Shown: positions 46,517-61,608 of the stretch, piece after piece
How the letters are laid out: every line of letters begins with the position of its first letter
Numbering within the stretch: the first letter of the stretch is position 1
Source of the DNA: Pedococcus aerophilus
Lineage (GTDB): Bacteria > Actinomycetota > Actinomycetes > Actinomycetales > Dermatophilaceae
DNA length: 64,000 nt
NCBI RefSeq assembly: GCF_039532215.1
Contig: NZ_BAAARN010000004.1
Span: 392,106 to 456,105, forward strand
Direction of reading: 5' to 3'
Made by a program: the position numbers and the translations under genes
Notes under the pieces: generated by a model
Told to the model about the DNA's origin: nothing
Seen by the model: only the letters and a program-made list of their open reading frames with translations
The model's database searches: none

Positions 46517-49067
46517 TGCACGCGCCCGTGTCCTGGCTTCGTGAGCTGGCCGACGTGCCCGCCGACGCCACCGGTGCCGACATCGCGGCTGCCCTCGTCA
46601 AGGTCGGGCTCGAGGAGGAGGGGCTGAGCGGTGGCGACATCCGCGGCCCCATCGTCGTCGGCCGCGTCCTGTCGGTCGAGCCCGAGCCACAGAAGAACGG
46701 CAAGACGATCAACTGGTGCACCGTCGACGTGGGCGACCACGGCCAGCGGGTCACCGAGGGCAAGGCCCAGGAGATCGTCTGCGGCGCGCACAACTTCGGC
46801 GTGGGCGACCTCGTCGTCTGCGTCCTGCCCGGGGGAGTGCTGCCGGGCGGGTTCGAGATCTCGGCCCGCAAGACCTACGGCCACGTCTCCAACGGCATGA
46901 TCTGCTCGGCCCTCGAGCTCGGACTCGGCGAGGACCACGACGGCATCATCGTGCTGTCGCAGCTGCTGGGCCCGGAAGCCGCGGAAGACCTGACCCCCGG
47001 TGACGACGCGATCGAGCTGCTCGGGCTGGCCGACGAGGTCGTCGAGGTCAACGTCACCCCGGACCGTGGGTACTGCTTCTCGATGCGCGGCATCGGCCGC
47101 GAGTACGCCCTGTCCACCGGCGGCACCTTCCGTGACCCGGCCGACCTCGACGTGGCGTCCGCCAACGACGAGGGGTATGCCGTGTCGGTCACCGACGGGG
47201 CCCCGGTCGACGGTGTCCCCGGGTGCGACCGCTACGTCGCGCGCATCGTGCGCGGCGTCGACACGAACGCAGCATCGCCGCAGTGGATGACCAAGCGCCT
47301 GACGCAGCTGGGCATGCGGCCCATCTCGTTGGCCGTCGACGTCACCAACTACGTCATGATGCTGCTCGGCCAGCCGCTGCACGCGTTCGACCTGTCCACC
47401 CTCTCCGGTGGGGTGGGCACGCGCCGGGCGCGGCCGGGGGAGAAGCTCACCACCCTCGACGACGTCGCACGGGTGCTGGACCCGCAGGACCTGCTCATCG
47501 TGGACGGCAACGACCGACCCCTGGCCATCGCCGGCGTGATGGGTGGCGAGTCCTCGGAGGTCACCTCGTCGACGACCGACGTCCTCATCGAGGCTGCGCA
47601 CTTCGACCCCATCTCCGTCGCTCGCTCGTCACGGCGGCACAAGCTCACCACCGAGGCCTCCAAGCGCTTCGAGCGCGGGGTCGACCCGGCGGTCGCGGCT
47701 GCTGCAGCGCAGCTCGCCGTCGACCTGCTCGTCACGCACGGGGGCGGCACTGCCGACCCCGGCGTCACCGACGTCGACCAGCGACCCTCGCGTGAGGCGT
47801 TCACCTTCGACACGACGCTGCCCACGCGTTACGTCGGGCTCGACTACCCGCACGACGAGGTCGTCGGCACGCTGCGCGCCATCGGCTGCGAGGTCACGGA
47901 CGACGGTTCCGGGGACGACGACGTGCGTGGTCGCACCGTCTCGGTGCTGCCGCCGTCGTGGCGCCCGGACCTCGCGACCGGCCCCGACCTGGTCGAGGAG
48001 GTGGCCCGCGTCCGCGGGTACGACCAGATCCCGTCGGTGCTGCCCACGCCGAAGGCGGGCCACGGCCTGACCCACGGCCAGCGCGTCCGTCGGGTCGTCG
48101 CCACCACCCTCGCCCAGCAGGGCCTGGTCGAGGTGCTGACCTACCCCTTCGTGGCCCCGACGTTGTTCGACTCGCTGGGCTACGCCCCCCAGGACGTCCG
48201 GCGCCGCACCGAGCAGCTCGTCAACCCGCTCTCCGACGAGCTGCCGCTGCTGCGCACGTCGGTCCTCGACACCCTGCTGGAAGCGTTGCGGCGCAACGTC
48301 GCCCGTGGGCAGCGCGATGTCGCCGTCTACGAGCTCGGGCTCGTCACCATCGGTCGCGACGAGCCGTCGAACGCACCGGTGCCCGGCATCGAGGTCAAGC
48401 CCGACGACGAGACCCTGGCGCGGATCCGCGCTGCCGTCCCCGACCAGCCACGCCACGTGGCGATGGCTGCGGCCGGCGATGCCGAGCGGGGTGGGCCGTG
48501 GGGCCCCGCCCGCAAGGTCGACGCCTCGGACGCCGTCAGCTGGACGCTGTCGGTGGGGCGCGCCCTGGGCCTGGACCTCGTCGTGTCCGCCACCGAGCGT
48601 GCACCCTGGCACCCCGGTCGGGTGGCCGAGATCGCGCTGGAGGACGGCACCGTCGTGGGGTACGCGGGCGAGCTGCACCCCAAGGTGACCTCCACGCTCG
48701 ACCTCCCGGCCCGCACCGTGGCGGCCGAGCTGGACGTCGACGTCCTCGTCGCCGCCACGGGGGTCCCGCTGCAGGCGTCCGAGCTCTCGACCTACCCGCC
48801 GGCCCACACCGACGTCGCCCTCGTCGTCGCCGAGGCGGTGCCCGCCGCCCACGTGGAGCAGGCCCTGCGGGCCGGGGCCGGTGATCGGCTCGAGTCGGTG
48901 CAGCTGTTCGACATCTACCGTGGCGAGCAGGTGGGGGAGGGACGCAAGTCGCTCGCCTACCGGCTCACGTTCCGGGCCGCCGAGCGCACCCTCACCACCG
49001 ACGAGGTCAGCAGCCTGCGCGATGCGGCGGTCGCCTCCGCCGCGGAGCGCACGGGAGCGGTGCAGCG

Positions 49068-49071
<4 letters not shown>
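46516..49071 (+). CDS. pheT: Phenylalanine-tRNA ligase beta subunit
   Basis: 851-aa non-catalytic subunit. It has the N-terminal tRNA-binding domain (VGRVLSVEPEPQKNGKTINWCTVDVG), the B3/B4 editing domain (GIGREYALSTGG, DVTNYVMMLLGQPLHAFD), B5, and the C-terminal anticodon-binding domain (YPPAHTDVALVVAEAVPAAHVEQAL). Length is normal for bacterial PheT. A one-base overlap with pheS and a 4-bp overlap with the downstream SDR show a tight transcription unit. Confidence 0.96.
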
Positions 49072-51296
<2,225 letters not shown>

Positions 51297-51300
<4 letters not shown>

Positions 51301-52448
51301 GCACCACCACGCCGGCTGGTTTCCGCGCCTCGGGGGTGGCTGCCGGCCTCAAGAGCACCGGTGCGCCCGACCTCGCGCTCGTCGTCAACGACGGTCCCGA
51401 CCACCACGCGGCAGCGGTCTTCACGAGCAACCGGGTGGAGGCCGCCCCGGTGACGTGGTCGCGGCAGGTGCTGACCGACGGCCGGGTGGACGCGGTGGTG
51501 CTCAACTCCGGGGGCGCCAACGCCTGCACGGGAGCTCAGGGTTTCGCGGACACCCACGCGACCGCCGAGAAGGTCGCCGACGTGCTCGGGGTCTCTGCCG
51601 GTGACGTCGTCGTCTGCTCGACGGGCCTGATCGGCGAGCTGCTCCCCATGGACAAGGTGCTGGCGGGGGTCGACGCCGCGGCGGCGGCGCTGCACGACGA
51701 CGGCGGCGACGACGCGGCGATGGCGATCAAGACCACCGACACCGTGCACAAGCAGGCGGTCGCCGAGCGCGACGGGTGGACCGTCGGCGGCATGGCCAAG
51801 GGTGCGGGGATGCTCGCCCCCGCGCTGGCCACGATGCTCGTCGTCCTCACGACCGACGCCGTGGTCGCCGAGGAGGACCTCGACCGCGTCCTGCGGTCGG
51901 CGACGGCGGCGACGTTCGACCGGATCGACTCCGACGGCTGCCAGTCCACCAACGACACCGTGGTGCTGCTCGCGTCGGGAGCGTCCGGGCGGACGCCATC
52001 CACGGACGAGCTCACCTCGGCGGTCACCGCGGTCTGCGCCGGCCTGGCGCGCCAGCTCATCGCTGACGCCGAGGGTGCCCACCACGACATCGCCATCGAG
52101 GTCCGGTCGGCCGCCAGCGAGGCGGACGCCCTCGAGGTGGCCCGCTCCATCGCCCGCAACAACCTGTTCAAGTGCGCCGTCTTCGGCAACGACCCCAACT
52201 GGGGGCGGGTGCTCGCCGCCGTGGGCACGACCGCCGCGGCCTTCGACCCGCACGCGCTCGACGTCTCCATGAACGGGGTCCAGGTCTGCCGCGCCGGTGG
52301 CGTGGGGGAGGACCGCTCCCTCGTGGACCTCACCGAGCGGGAGGTCCACGTGGTCGTCGACCTGCACGCCGGCGACACCTCGGCCACGGTGTGGACCAAC
52401 GACCTCACCCACGACTACGTCCACGAGAACTCCGCCTACTCCAGCTGA
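51297..52448 (+). CDS. argJ: Bifunctional ornithine acetyltransferase/N-acetylglutamate synthase
   Basis: 383-aa enzyme that recycles the acetyl group from N-acetylornithine to glutamate. The self-cleavage site [15 protein letters not shown] places the nucleophilic Thr at the new N-terminus of the beta chain. Other family marks are [27 protein letters not shown] and [12 protein letters not shown] overlaps the ACT gene stop. Whether it also makes N-acetylglutamate from acetyl-CoA cannot be told. Confidence 0.95.
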
Positions 52449-52462
52449 GGCCACCGACCGTC

Positions 52463-53491
52463 ATGACCGACCACACTCGCTCCGCCCCCACCGCGGTGAG
52501 CACCCCGACGAGCACACCCACGAGCACCGTCCGTGGCCACATCGGCAAGGCCGCCCTGCGCGTGGCCCGCGGCAAGGCACAGACCCTCGTCGAGGCGCTG
52601 CCGTGGCTGGAGCGCTTCCGCGGGTCGCTCGTCGTGGTCAAGTACGGCGGCAACGCCATGGTCGACGACGAGCTCAAGGCCGCGTTCGCCCAGGACGTCG
52701 CCTTCCTGCGCTACGCCGGGCTGCGTCCCGTGGTCGTGCACGGCGGTGGCCCGCAAATCGCCCAGATGCTCGGCCGGCTGGGGCTCGAGAGCGAGTTCCG
52801 CGGCGGCCTGCGCGTCACGACACCGGAGGTCATGGACGTCGTCCGCATGGTGCTCACCGGCCAAGTCGGTCGTGAGCTCGTCGGGCTGCTCAACCAGCAC
52901 GGCCCGGTCGCCGTGGGGCTGTCCGGCGAGGACGCGGGCCTCTTCGGCGCCCGCCGCCGTGGCACCCAGGTCGACGGCGAGGAGGTCGACCTCGGCCTGG
53001 TCGGTGACGTCGTCACGGTGAATCCCGGTGCGGTGCAGGACATCCTCGACGCCGGACGCATCCCCGTCGTCTCGACGGTCGCGCCGGACCTCGATGTCGA
53101 GGGCCAGGTCCTCAACATCAACGCCGACACCGCGGCGGCCGCGCTGGCCGTCGCGCTGGGGGCGCACAAGCTCGTCATGCTCACGGACGTCGAGGGCGTC
53201 TACGCCGACTGGCCGGACCGCGACTCGCTGCTGTCGTCGCTGTCGGTCAGCGGTGCGCGGGACCTGCTCGGCCGGGTCGACGCGGGGATGATCCCCAAGC
53301 TCGAAGCGTGCGTACGCGCCGTCGACAACGGCGTCCCCCAGGCGCACGTCATCGACGGTCGGCAGCCGCACTCCCTGCTGCTCGAGGTCTTCACCTCCGA
53401 GGGCATCGGCACCATGGTGGTGCCTGACGCGGACACCGACGCCCGCGCAACCCACGGCAACCCCGCTCGAACGACGGAAGGCGACGCCTGA
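52463..53491 (+). CDS. argB: Acetylglutamate kinase
   Basis: 342-aa amino-acid kinase for the second step of arginine synthesis. It has [19 protein letters not shown], the [12 protein letters not shown] segment and [12 protein letters not shown]. About 40 N-terminal residues (Thr/Ser/Pro-rich, then a helix before LPWLERFRG) extend the usual core; part of this helix occurs in arginine-sensitive forms (family knowledge). The ATG at 52463 lacks a strong ribosome-binding site, so the start is moderately uncertain. The stop overlaps argD by one base. Confidence 0.94.
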   Translation: MTDHTRSAPTAVSTPTSTPTSTVRGHIGKAALRVARGKAQTLVEALPWLERFRGSLVVVKYGGNAMVDDELKAAFAQDVAFLRYAGLRPVVVHGGGPQIAQMLGRLGLESEFRGGLRVTTPEVMDVVRMVLTGQVGRELVGLLNQHGPVAVGLSGEDAGLFGARRRGTQVDGEEVDLGLVGDVVTVNPGAVQDILDAGRIPVVSTVAPDLDVEGQVLNINADTAAAALAVALGAHKLVMLTDVEGVYADWPDRDSLLSSLSVSGARDLLGRVDAGMIPKLEACVRAVDNGVPQAHVIDGRQPHSLLLEVFTSEGIGTMVVPDADTDARATHGNPARTTEGDA

Positions 53492-54693
53492 TGACCACGC
53501 GCAACGACGAGCTGCTCGAGCGGTACGAGCACTCGGTCCTCGGCGTCTTCGGGCGACCTCCGCTCGTGCTGTCCCACGGGGACGGCTGCTGGGTCCACGA
53601 CGTCGACGGCAAGCGCTACCTCGACCTCGTCGGTGGCATCGCGGTCAACGCGCTCGGCCACGGCCACCCGGCCCTCGTGGCCGCGATCAGCAAGCAGGCG
53701 GGAGAGGCGATCCACGTCTCCAACCTGTTCACGTCGCCGGGCCAGATCGCCCTCGCCGAGCGGATCCTCGGCATCGCGGACGCACCCGAGGGGTCCGCCG
53801 TCTTCTTCGCCAACTCGGGGGCCGAGGCCATCGAGGCGGCCATCAAGCTGAGCCGCCGCACCGGCCGTGGCGGGATCGTCGCGGCCGAGGGTGCCTTCCA
53901 CGGCCGCACCACCGGCGCCCTCGCCCTGACGCACAAGGCGGTCTACCGCGAGCCCTTCGCGCCCCTCATGCCCGGGGTGAGCCACGTGCCGTACGGCGAC
54001 GAGGACGCACTGCGCGCAGCGGTCGGCCCGGGGACCGGCGCCGTGGTCCTCGAAGCCGTCCAGGGGGAGGCAGGGGTGCTCGAGGCCACGACCGCCTACC
54101 TCCAGCTCGCCCGCGAGCTGACCACCGCCCACGGCGCCCTGCTCGTCGTCGACGAGATCCAGACCGGGATCGGGCGCACCGGCACGTGGTTCGCGTTCCA
54201 GCAGGCCGGCATCGTGCCCGATGCGATCACCCTGGCCAAGGGTCTCGGTGGCGGGGTGCCGATCGGCGCCCTCGTGACGTTCGGGCCCGAGGTGTCCGGT
54301 CTGCTCACCGTCGGGCAGCACGGCTCGACGTTCGGCGGCAACCCGCTGGCCGCAGCCGCCGGGCTCGCCGTCATCGACACCATCGAGGAGCAGGGGCTTC
54401 TGCACCATGCCGCCGAAGCCGGCCAGCACCTCGCGGATTCCGTTGCCGCACTGGACCATCCACTCATCACCGGAGTCCGGGGCAAGGGACTCCTGCGCGC
54501 CATCACCCTCGCCGAGCCGGTGGCCGTCCAGGTCGCGTCGGCCGCTCGGGACGCCGGGTTCATCGTCAACCCCGTGGCCCCCGACGCGCTGCGGCTCGCG
54601 CCGCCGCTGGTCGTCACGACCGAGCAGCTCGACCTGTTCGTCGCCGCCCTGCCCGGGCTGCTCGACGCCGTCACGACCACGAAGGACGCCTGA
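53491..54693 (+). CDS. argD: Acetylornithine aminotransferase
   Basis: 400-aa PLP-dependent class III aminotransferase. It has the family motif VVDEIQTGIGRTGTWFAFQ and the PLP lysine in ITLAKGLGGGVPIGA, with SGAEAIEAAIKLSRR and QHGSTFGGNPLA. It converts N-acetylglutamate semialdehyde to N-acetylornithine, and may also serve lysine synthesis. TGATG overlaps at both ends couple it to argB and argF. Confidence 0.95.
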   Translation: MTTRNDELLERYEHSVLGVFGRPPLVLSHGDGCWVHDVDGKRYLDLVGGIAVNALGHGHPALVAAISKQAGEAIHVSNLFTSPGQIALAERILGIADAPEGSAVFFANSGAEAIEAAIKLSRRTGRGGIVAAEGAFHGRTTGALALTHKAVYREPFAPLMPGVSHVPYGDEDALRAAVGPGTGAVVLEAVQGEAGVLEATTAYLQLARELTTAHGALLVVDEIQTGIGRTGTWFAFQQAGIVPDAITLAKGLGGGVPIGALVTFGPEVSGLLTVGQHGSTFGGNPLAAAAGLAVIDTIEEQGLLHHAAEAGQHLADSVAALDHPLITGVRGKGLLRAITLAEPVAVQVASAARDAGFIVNPVAPDALRLAPPLVVTTEQLDLFVAALPGLLDAVTTTKDA

Positions 54694-55621
54694 TGACCCG
54701 CCACTTCCTGCGCGACGACGACCTCACCGCCGAGGAGCAGGCCCTCGTGCTGCAGCGGGCGCTGGAGCTCAAGGCCGCGCCGTACTCGCGCACCCCGCTG
54801 GCCGGGCCACGCGTGGTGTCCGTCGTCTTCGACAAGCCCACCCTTCGCACCCAGGTGTCGTTCGCGGGCGCGATCACCGGCCTCGGCGGCTACCCCATGG
54901 TCGTGGACGGCAACCTCGCGCAGATCGGCACCCGCGAGTCGATCGCCGACGTCGCGCGGATCCTCGGTCCGCAGTCCGCGGCCATCGTCTGGCGCACCCA
55001 CGGGCAGGAGCGCATCGAGGAGATGGCGGCGTACGCGGGGGTGCCCGTGGTGAACGCCCTCACCGACGAGTTCCACCCCTGCCAGATCCTCGCCGACCTG
55101 CTGACGGTGCTGGAGCACAAGGGGTCCCTCGCCGGCCTGACCTTCGCCTACGTCGGCGACGGGGCCAACAACATGGCGCACTCCTACCTCCTCGGCTGCG
55201 CCCTGGCCGGCCTGCACGTGCGCCTCGGCACCCCCACCAGCCACCAGCCCGACCGGGCGATCCTGGCCCGTGCCAAAGAGATCGCGGCGCAGCAGGGTGG
55301 CTCCGTCGTCGTCACCTCCGACCCCGCGGAGGCCGTCGCCGGCGCCGATGTGGTCGTGACCGACACGTGGGTGTCGATGGGGATGGAGGACCAGAAGGGC
55401 GACCGCCAGGGTGCTGCTAGCCCGTTCGTGCCGTTCGCCGTGACCGAGTCACTCATGGCGCAGGCCGCGGGGGACGCGATCTTCCTGCACTGCCTGCCTG
55501 CCTACCGAGGGCACGAGGTGGAGGCCGCCGTCATCGACGGCCCGCAGTCGGTCGTGTGGGAAGAGGCCGAGAACCGCCTGCACGCCCAGAAGGCCCTGCT
55601 GTCCTTCCTGCTGGAGGACGC

Positions 55622-55625
<4 letters not shown>
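54693..55625 (+). CDS. argF: Ornithine carbamoyltransferase
   Basis: 310-aa transcarbamylase making citrulline from ornithine and carbamoyl phosphate. [22 protein letters not shown] and the catalytic [10 protein letters not shown] are normal. The carbamoyl-phosphate loop usually reads S-T-R-T-R; here it is T-L-R-T-Q (residues 50-54, [12 protein letters not shown]). I recall similar forms in other Micrococcales, so it may be a lineage variant. ATG overlaps the argD stop by one base and its stop overlaps the argR GTG. Confidence 0.93.
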
Positions 55626-57662
<2,037 letters not shown>

Positions 57663-57770
57663 CGCGAAACACTTTCGGCGCAGACCCACGACTTCGGGGC
57701 ACCTTCGCGCTAGGTTCGGTGACGTGGGTCACAGTCGACCCATCTCGACCTTCGCGACAAGGACGGTGCC

Positions 57771-58061
57771 ATGGGTGTCAGCGACGACCTCACTGCGGCT
57801 GCGGGTCACGTGGCCGGACTGCGACGGGCGGTGACCGCGCTCTCCAAGGAGCTCGGCAACACCATCGACGTGCAACGCCTGCGCGACGACGTCGTGCGGC
57901 TCGCCGACGACGTCGACCTGCTCGCCCGGGGAGCCGGTGTCGGCTCGCAGGACCGCGCCGGCGGACCGGGCGAGATCGTCTTCATCACCGACGAGGAGTA
58001 CGACCCGGCGCTGTGGTCGGACGCCGAGGACGAGGGCGTCGGTCCGTCCCGGGGTCACTGA
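57771..58061 (+). CDS. Hypothetical protein upstream of sdhC (96 aa)
   Basis: Unrecognised 96-aa soluble protein. Residues 5-55 look like an alpha-helical hairpin or coiled coil (LTAAAGHVAGLRRAVTALSKEL, LRDDVVRLADDVDLLA), followed by an acidic tail with EIVFITDEEYDPALW. AAGGACGG precedes the ATG. It ends one base before the sdhC GTG, so it is probably cotranscribed with the succinate dehydrogenase genes. An assembly or regulatory role is possible but unproved. Confidence 0.7.
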   Translation: MGVSDDLTAAAGHVAGLRRAVTALSKELGNTIDVQRLRDDVVRLADDVDLLARGAGVGSQDRAGGPGEIVFITDEEYDPALWSDAEDEGVGPSRGH

Positions 58062-58062
58062 C

Positions 58063-58878
58063 GTGGCGCCGGCCCCCTTCAGTGGAGGAGTCCACGCCCC
58101 CGGCCGCGCCAGGGTGCCCGCGCGGACGCTGCGCGAGGACCGGTGGTGGCTCCAGCCGTTCGTCACGTTCGTGTGCTTCACCGCGTGGCTGCTCTACGGC
58201 CTGGTCCGGGCCAGCCTCCAGAAGGACTACTTCGTGGCCGACTACGGCTACCTCACGCCGTTCTACTCGCCGTGCCTGTCGACGTCGTGCGAGCCCGGCT
58301 CGACCCACTTCGGCACACCGTTCGGCGAGTGGCCGGCCCTCATCCCGTTCGCCGCGCTGACCCTGCCGTTCCTGCTGCTGTTCCGGCTGACCTGCTACTA
58401 CTACCGCAAGGCCTACTACCGCTCGTTCTGGATGAGCCCGCCGGCCTGTGCGGTCCCCGAGGCGCACCAGAGCTACTCCGGCGAGACGCGCTTCCCGTTG
58501 GTCATGCAGAACCTGCACCGCTACTTCTTCTACGCCGCGGTCCTCATCTCCCTCATCAACACCTACGACGTCCTGCACGCGTTCCGGGGCAAGGACGGTG
58601 GCTTCGGGCTGGGTCTCGGGACACTCATCCTGCTGGCCAACGTCGTCCTGCTGTGGTGCTACACGCTGGGCTGCCACTCGTGTCGCAACATCGTCGGCGG
58701 TCGCCTCAACCACTTCAGCAAGCACCCGTTGCGCTACAAGGCCTGGGGGCTCGTCGGCAAGCTCAACGCCCGCCACATGCTCTTCGCGTGGGTCACCCTG
58801 GGCAGCCTCGTCGTCACCGACGCCTACATCGCCCTGGTCTCCTCGGGGACCCTCTCAGACCTGCGCCTCATCAACTAG
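58063..58878 (+). CDS. sdhC: Succinate dehydrogenase (Sdh1-type) membrane subunit
   Basis: 271-aa membrane anchor with five or more hydrophobic spans (starting near residues 31-50, 95-112, 150-168, 183-201, 240-260). Its size and place before sdhA and sdhB match the long membrane subunit of mycobacterial Sdh1. The stretch CHSC (204-207) plus His152, His172 and His238 are candidate metal ligands; the mycobacterial enzyme has been reported to hold a membrane-embedded Rieske-type cluster. GTG 58063 follows the previous stop by one base. It lacks a separate sdhD. Confidence 0.85.
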   Translation: MAPAPFSGGVHAPGRARVPARTLREDRWWLQPFVTFVCFTAWLLYGLVRASLQKDYFVADYGYLTPFYSPCLSTSCEPGSTHFGTPFGEWPALIPFAALTLPFLLLFRLTCYYYRKAYYRSFWMSPPACAVPEAHQSYSGETRFPLVMQNLHRYFFYAAVLISLINTYDVLHAFRGKDGGFGLGLGTLILLANVVLLWCYTLGCHSCRNIVGGRLNHFSKHPLRYKAWGLVGKLNARHMLFAWVTLGSLVVTDAYIALVSSGTLSDLRLIN

Positions 58879-58886
58879 GAGCCTGC

Positions 58887-60836
58887 GTGACCGACCTCGA
58901 ACGCCCCGAACGGCACGAGTACGACGTCATCGTCATCGGTGCCGGTGGTGCCGGCCTGCGCGCGGCCATCGAGGCGCGCGAGCAGGGACTGCGGACCGCG
59001 GTCATCTGCAAGAGCCTGTTCGGCAAGGCGCACACGGTGATGGCCGAGGGGGGCATCGCCGCGTCGATGGGGAACGCCAACGAGAAGGACAGCTGGCAGG
59101 TCCACTTCCGCGACACCATGCGCGGCGGCAAGTTCCTCAACAACCCGCGGATGGCCGAGCTGCACGCCAAGGAGGCTCCCCAGCGCGTCTGGGAGCTGGA
59201 GACGTATGGCGCGTTGTTCGACCGCACGCCGGACGGGCGCATCAGCCAGCGCAACTTCGGTGGCCACGAGTACCCGCGGCTCGCGCACGTCGGTGACCGC
59301 ACCGGGCTCGAGCTGATCCGCACGCTCCAGCAGAAGATCGTCAGCCTCCAGCAGGACGACCACCGCGAGACGGGTGACCACGAGTCCAGGTTGCGCGTCT
59401 TCGCCGAGCTGACGATCACCGACATCCTCAAGGACGAGGGCGGCGTGGTGTCGGGAGCGTTCGGCTACTGGCGCGAGTCGGGGAAGTTCGTCGTGTTCTC
59501 GGCCCCGGCGATCATCCTGGCCACCGGTGGCATCGGGAAGTCGTTCAAGGTCACGAGCAACTCGTGGGAGTACACCGGTGACGGGCACGCCCTGGCCCTG
59601 CGGGCCGGTGCGGCGCTCATCAACATGGAGTTCATCCAGTTCCACCCGACCGGCATGGTGTGGCCGCCGTCGGTGAAGGGCATCCTCGTCACCGAGTCGG
59701 TGCGAGGCGACGGCGGGGTGCTGCGCAACTCCGACGGCAACCGCTTCATGTTCGACTACGTCCCCGACGTGTTCCGGGGCCAGTACGCCGACTCCGAGGA
59801 GGAGGCCGACCGCTGGTACAAGGACCCGGAGAACAACAAGCGCCCACCCGAGCTGCTGCCGCGCGACGAGGTGGCCCGTGCGATCAACAGCGAGGTCAAG
59901 GAGGGACGCGGCTCACCCCACGGCGGTGTCTTCCTCGACGTCTCGACGCGCCTGCCCGCGGAGGAGATCACGCGCCGGCTGCCGTCGATGCACCACCAGT
60001 TCAAGGAGCTCGCCGACGTCGACATCACGGCCGAGCCCATGGAGGTGGGGCCGACCTGCCACTACGTGATGGGTGGGGTCGAGGTCGACGCCGACACGGC
60101 CGCGACGGCGGTGCCCGGCCTGTACGCCGCGGGCGAGGTGGCAGGGGGCATGCACGGGTCCAACCGCCTGGGTGGGAACAGCCTGTCCGACCTGCTCGTG
60201 TTCGGCCGTCGCGCGGGAGCCGGCGCCGCTGCATACGTTGCGGCGCTTGGCGACTCACGTCCCGCCGTTCGTGAAGAAGATGTCGCGACCGCCACCGAGG
60301 TCGCCCTGGCGCCCTTCCGTGCGGCGTCGGAGAACCCCTACACCGTGCACAGCGAGATGCAGCAGAAGATGAACGACCTCGTCGGGATCATCCGGCGAGA
60401 GGGTGAGGTCCGCGAGGCGCTGGAGATGCTCGACGAGATGGACGAGCGGGTGAAGCGCGTTGGTGTGCAGGGGAAACGGCCGTTCAACCCCGGATGGCAC
60501 CTGGCCCTCGACCTGCGCAACATGCTGGCGGTCTGTCGCTGCGTCGCCCTGGCCGCGCTCGAGCGCAACGAGTCGCGCGGAGGCCACACCCGCGAGGACT
60601 TCCCGACCATGGACCCGCAGTGGCGCGGGGTGAACCTCGTCTGCACGATCGACGAGGTCGGGGGAGTCGCCCTCCGGCGCCAGCCGGTGCCCGAGATCCG
60701 CCAGGACCTCCTCGAGCTCTTCGAGCGCAGTGAGCTCGCCAAGTACCTCACCGGCGAGGAGCTGGCACGCCGCGACGAGCCGGCCGTGACGCCACCGGGA
60801 GCAGCGCAGGGGACCGAGGACAGGAGCGGGGCATGA
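58887..60836 (+). CDS. sdhA: Succinate dehydrogenase flavoprotein subunit
   Basis: 649-aa FAD subunit that oxidises succinate to fumarate. It has the dinucleotide motif VIGAGGAGLRAAIEAREQG, the covalent-FAD His region GKAHTVMAEGGIAA, the active-site FIQFHPTGM and ESVRGDGG, and HGSNRLGGNSLSDLLVFG near the C-terminal part. GTG 58887 with AGGAG ahead. The stop overlaps sdhB by 4 bp (ATGA). Confidence 0.95.
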   Translation: MTDLERPERHEYDVIVIGAGGAGLRAAIEAREQGLRTAVICKSLFGKAHTVMAEGGIAASMGNANEKDSWQVHFRDTMRGGKFLNNPRMAELHAKEAPQRVWELETYGALFDRTPDGRISQRNFGGHEYPRLAHVGDRTGLELIRTLQQKIVSLQQDDHRETGDHESRLRVFAELTITDILKDEGGVVSGAFGYWRESGKFVVFSAPAIILATGGIGKSFKVTSNSWEYTGDGHALALRAGAALINMEFIQFHPTGMVWPPSVKGILVTESVRGDGGVLRNSDGNRFMFDYVPDVFRGQYADSEEEADRWYKDPENNKRPPELLPRDEVARAINSEVKEGRGSPHGGVFLDVSTRLPAEEITRRLPSMHHQFKELADVDITAEPMEVGPTCHYVMGGVEVDADTAATAVPGLYAAGEVAGGMHGSNRLGGNSLSDLLVFGRRAGAGAAAYVAALGDSRPAVREEDVATATEVALAPFRAASENPYTVHSEMQQKMNDLVGIIRREGEVREALEMLDEMDERVKRVGVQGKRPFNPGWHLALDLRNMLAVCRCVALAALERNESRGGHTREDFPTMDPQWRGVNLVCTIDEVGGVALRRQPVPEIRQDLLELFERSELAKYLTGEELARRDEPAVTPPGAAQGTEDRSGA

Positions 60837-61585
60837 GCTACGACGCCAATTTCAAGGTGTGGCGGGGTGACGACGAGGGCGGCGACCTGCAGGACTACAC
60901 CGTCGAGGTCAACGAGGGGGAGGTCGTCCTCGACATCATCCACCGTCTGCAGGCGACGCAGGCGCCCGATCTCGCCGTCCGCTGGAACTGCAAGGCCGGC
61001 AAGTGCGGGTCGTGCAGCGCGGAGATCAACGGGCGCCCGCGCCTGCTGTGCATGACGCGGATGAGCACCTTCGACGAGGACCAGACCATCACCGTCACGC
61101 CGCTGCGCGCGTTCCCCGTCACGCGCGACCTCGTCACCGACGTCTCGTTCAACTACCAGAAGGCCCGTGAGGTCCAGGCGTTCTCACCGCCGGAGGGCCT
61201 GCAGCCGGGCGAGTACCGCATGCAGCAGGTAGACGTGGAGCGCAGCCAGGAGTTCCGCAAGTGCATCGAGTGCTTCCTCTGCCAGGACGTGTGCCACGTC
61301 GTGCGCGACCACGAGGACAACAAGCGCGCCTTCGCAGGTCCGCGGTTCCTCATGCGGGTGGCCGAGCTCGACATGCACCCGCTCGACAGCGCCGACCGGC
61401 GACCGGCCGCACGGGAGCAGCACGGCCTCGGCTACTGCAACATCACCAAGTGCTGCACCGAGGTCTGCCCCGAGCACATCAAGATCACCGACAACGCCCT
61501 CATCCCGCTCAAGGAACGTGTCGTCGACCGTCACTACGATCCCGTGGTGTGGCTGGGCAACAAGATCCGTCGGCGCAAGGACTGA
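60833..61585 (+). CDS. sdhB: Succinate dehydrogenase iron-sulfur subunit
   Basis: 250-aa subunit passing electrons from SdhA to the membrane. Cys motifs are CKAGKCGSCSAE...RPRLLC for the 2Fe-2S cluster, then CIECFLCQDVC and CNITKCCTEVCP for the two cubane-type clusters. The first motif lacks the extra spacing of mitochondrial forms, as in actinobacterial Sdh1. ATG overlaps the sdhA stop. Confidence 0.95.
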   Translation: MSYDANFKVWRGDDEGGDLQDYTVEVNEGEVVLDIIHRLQATQAPDLAVRWNCKAGKCGSCSAEINGRPRLLCMTRMSTFDEDQTITVTPLRAFPVTRDLVTDVSFNYQKAREVQAFSPPEGLQPGEYRMQQVDVERSQEFRKCIECFLCQDVCHVVRDHEDNKRAFAGPRFLMRVAELDMHPLDSADRRPAAREQHGLGYCNITKCCTEVCPEHIKITDNALIPLKERVVDRHYDPVVWLGNKIRRRKD

Positions 61586-61608
61586 GCCACGTCCTGCCCG
61601 GTGCTCGG

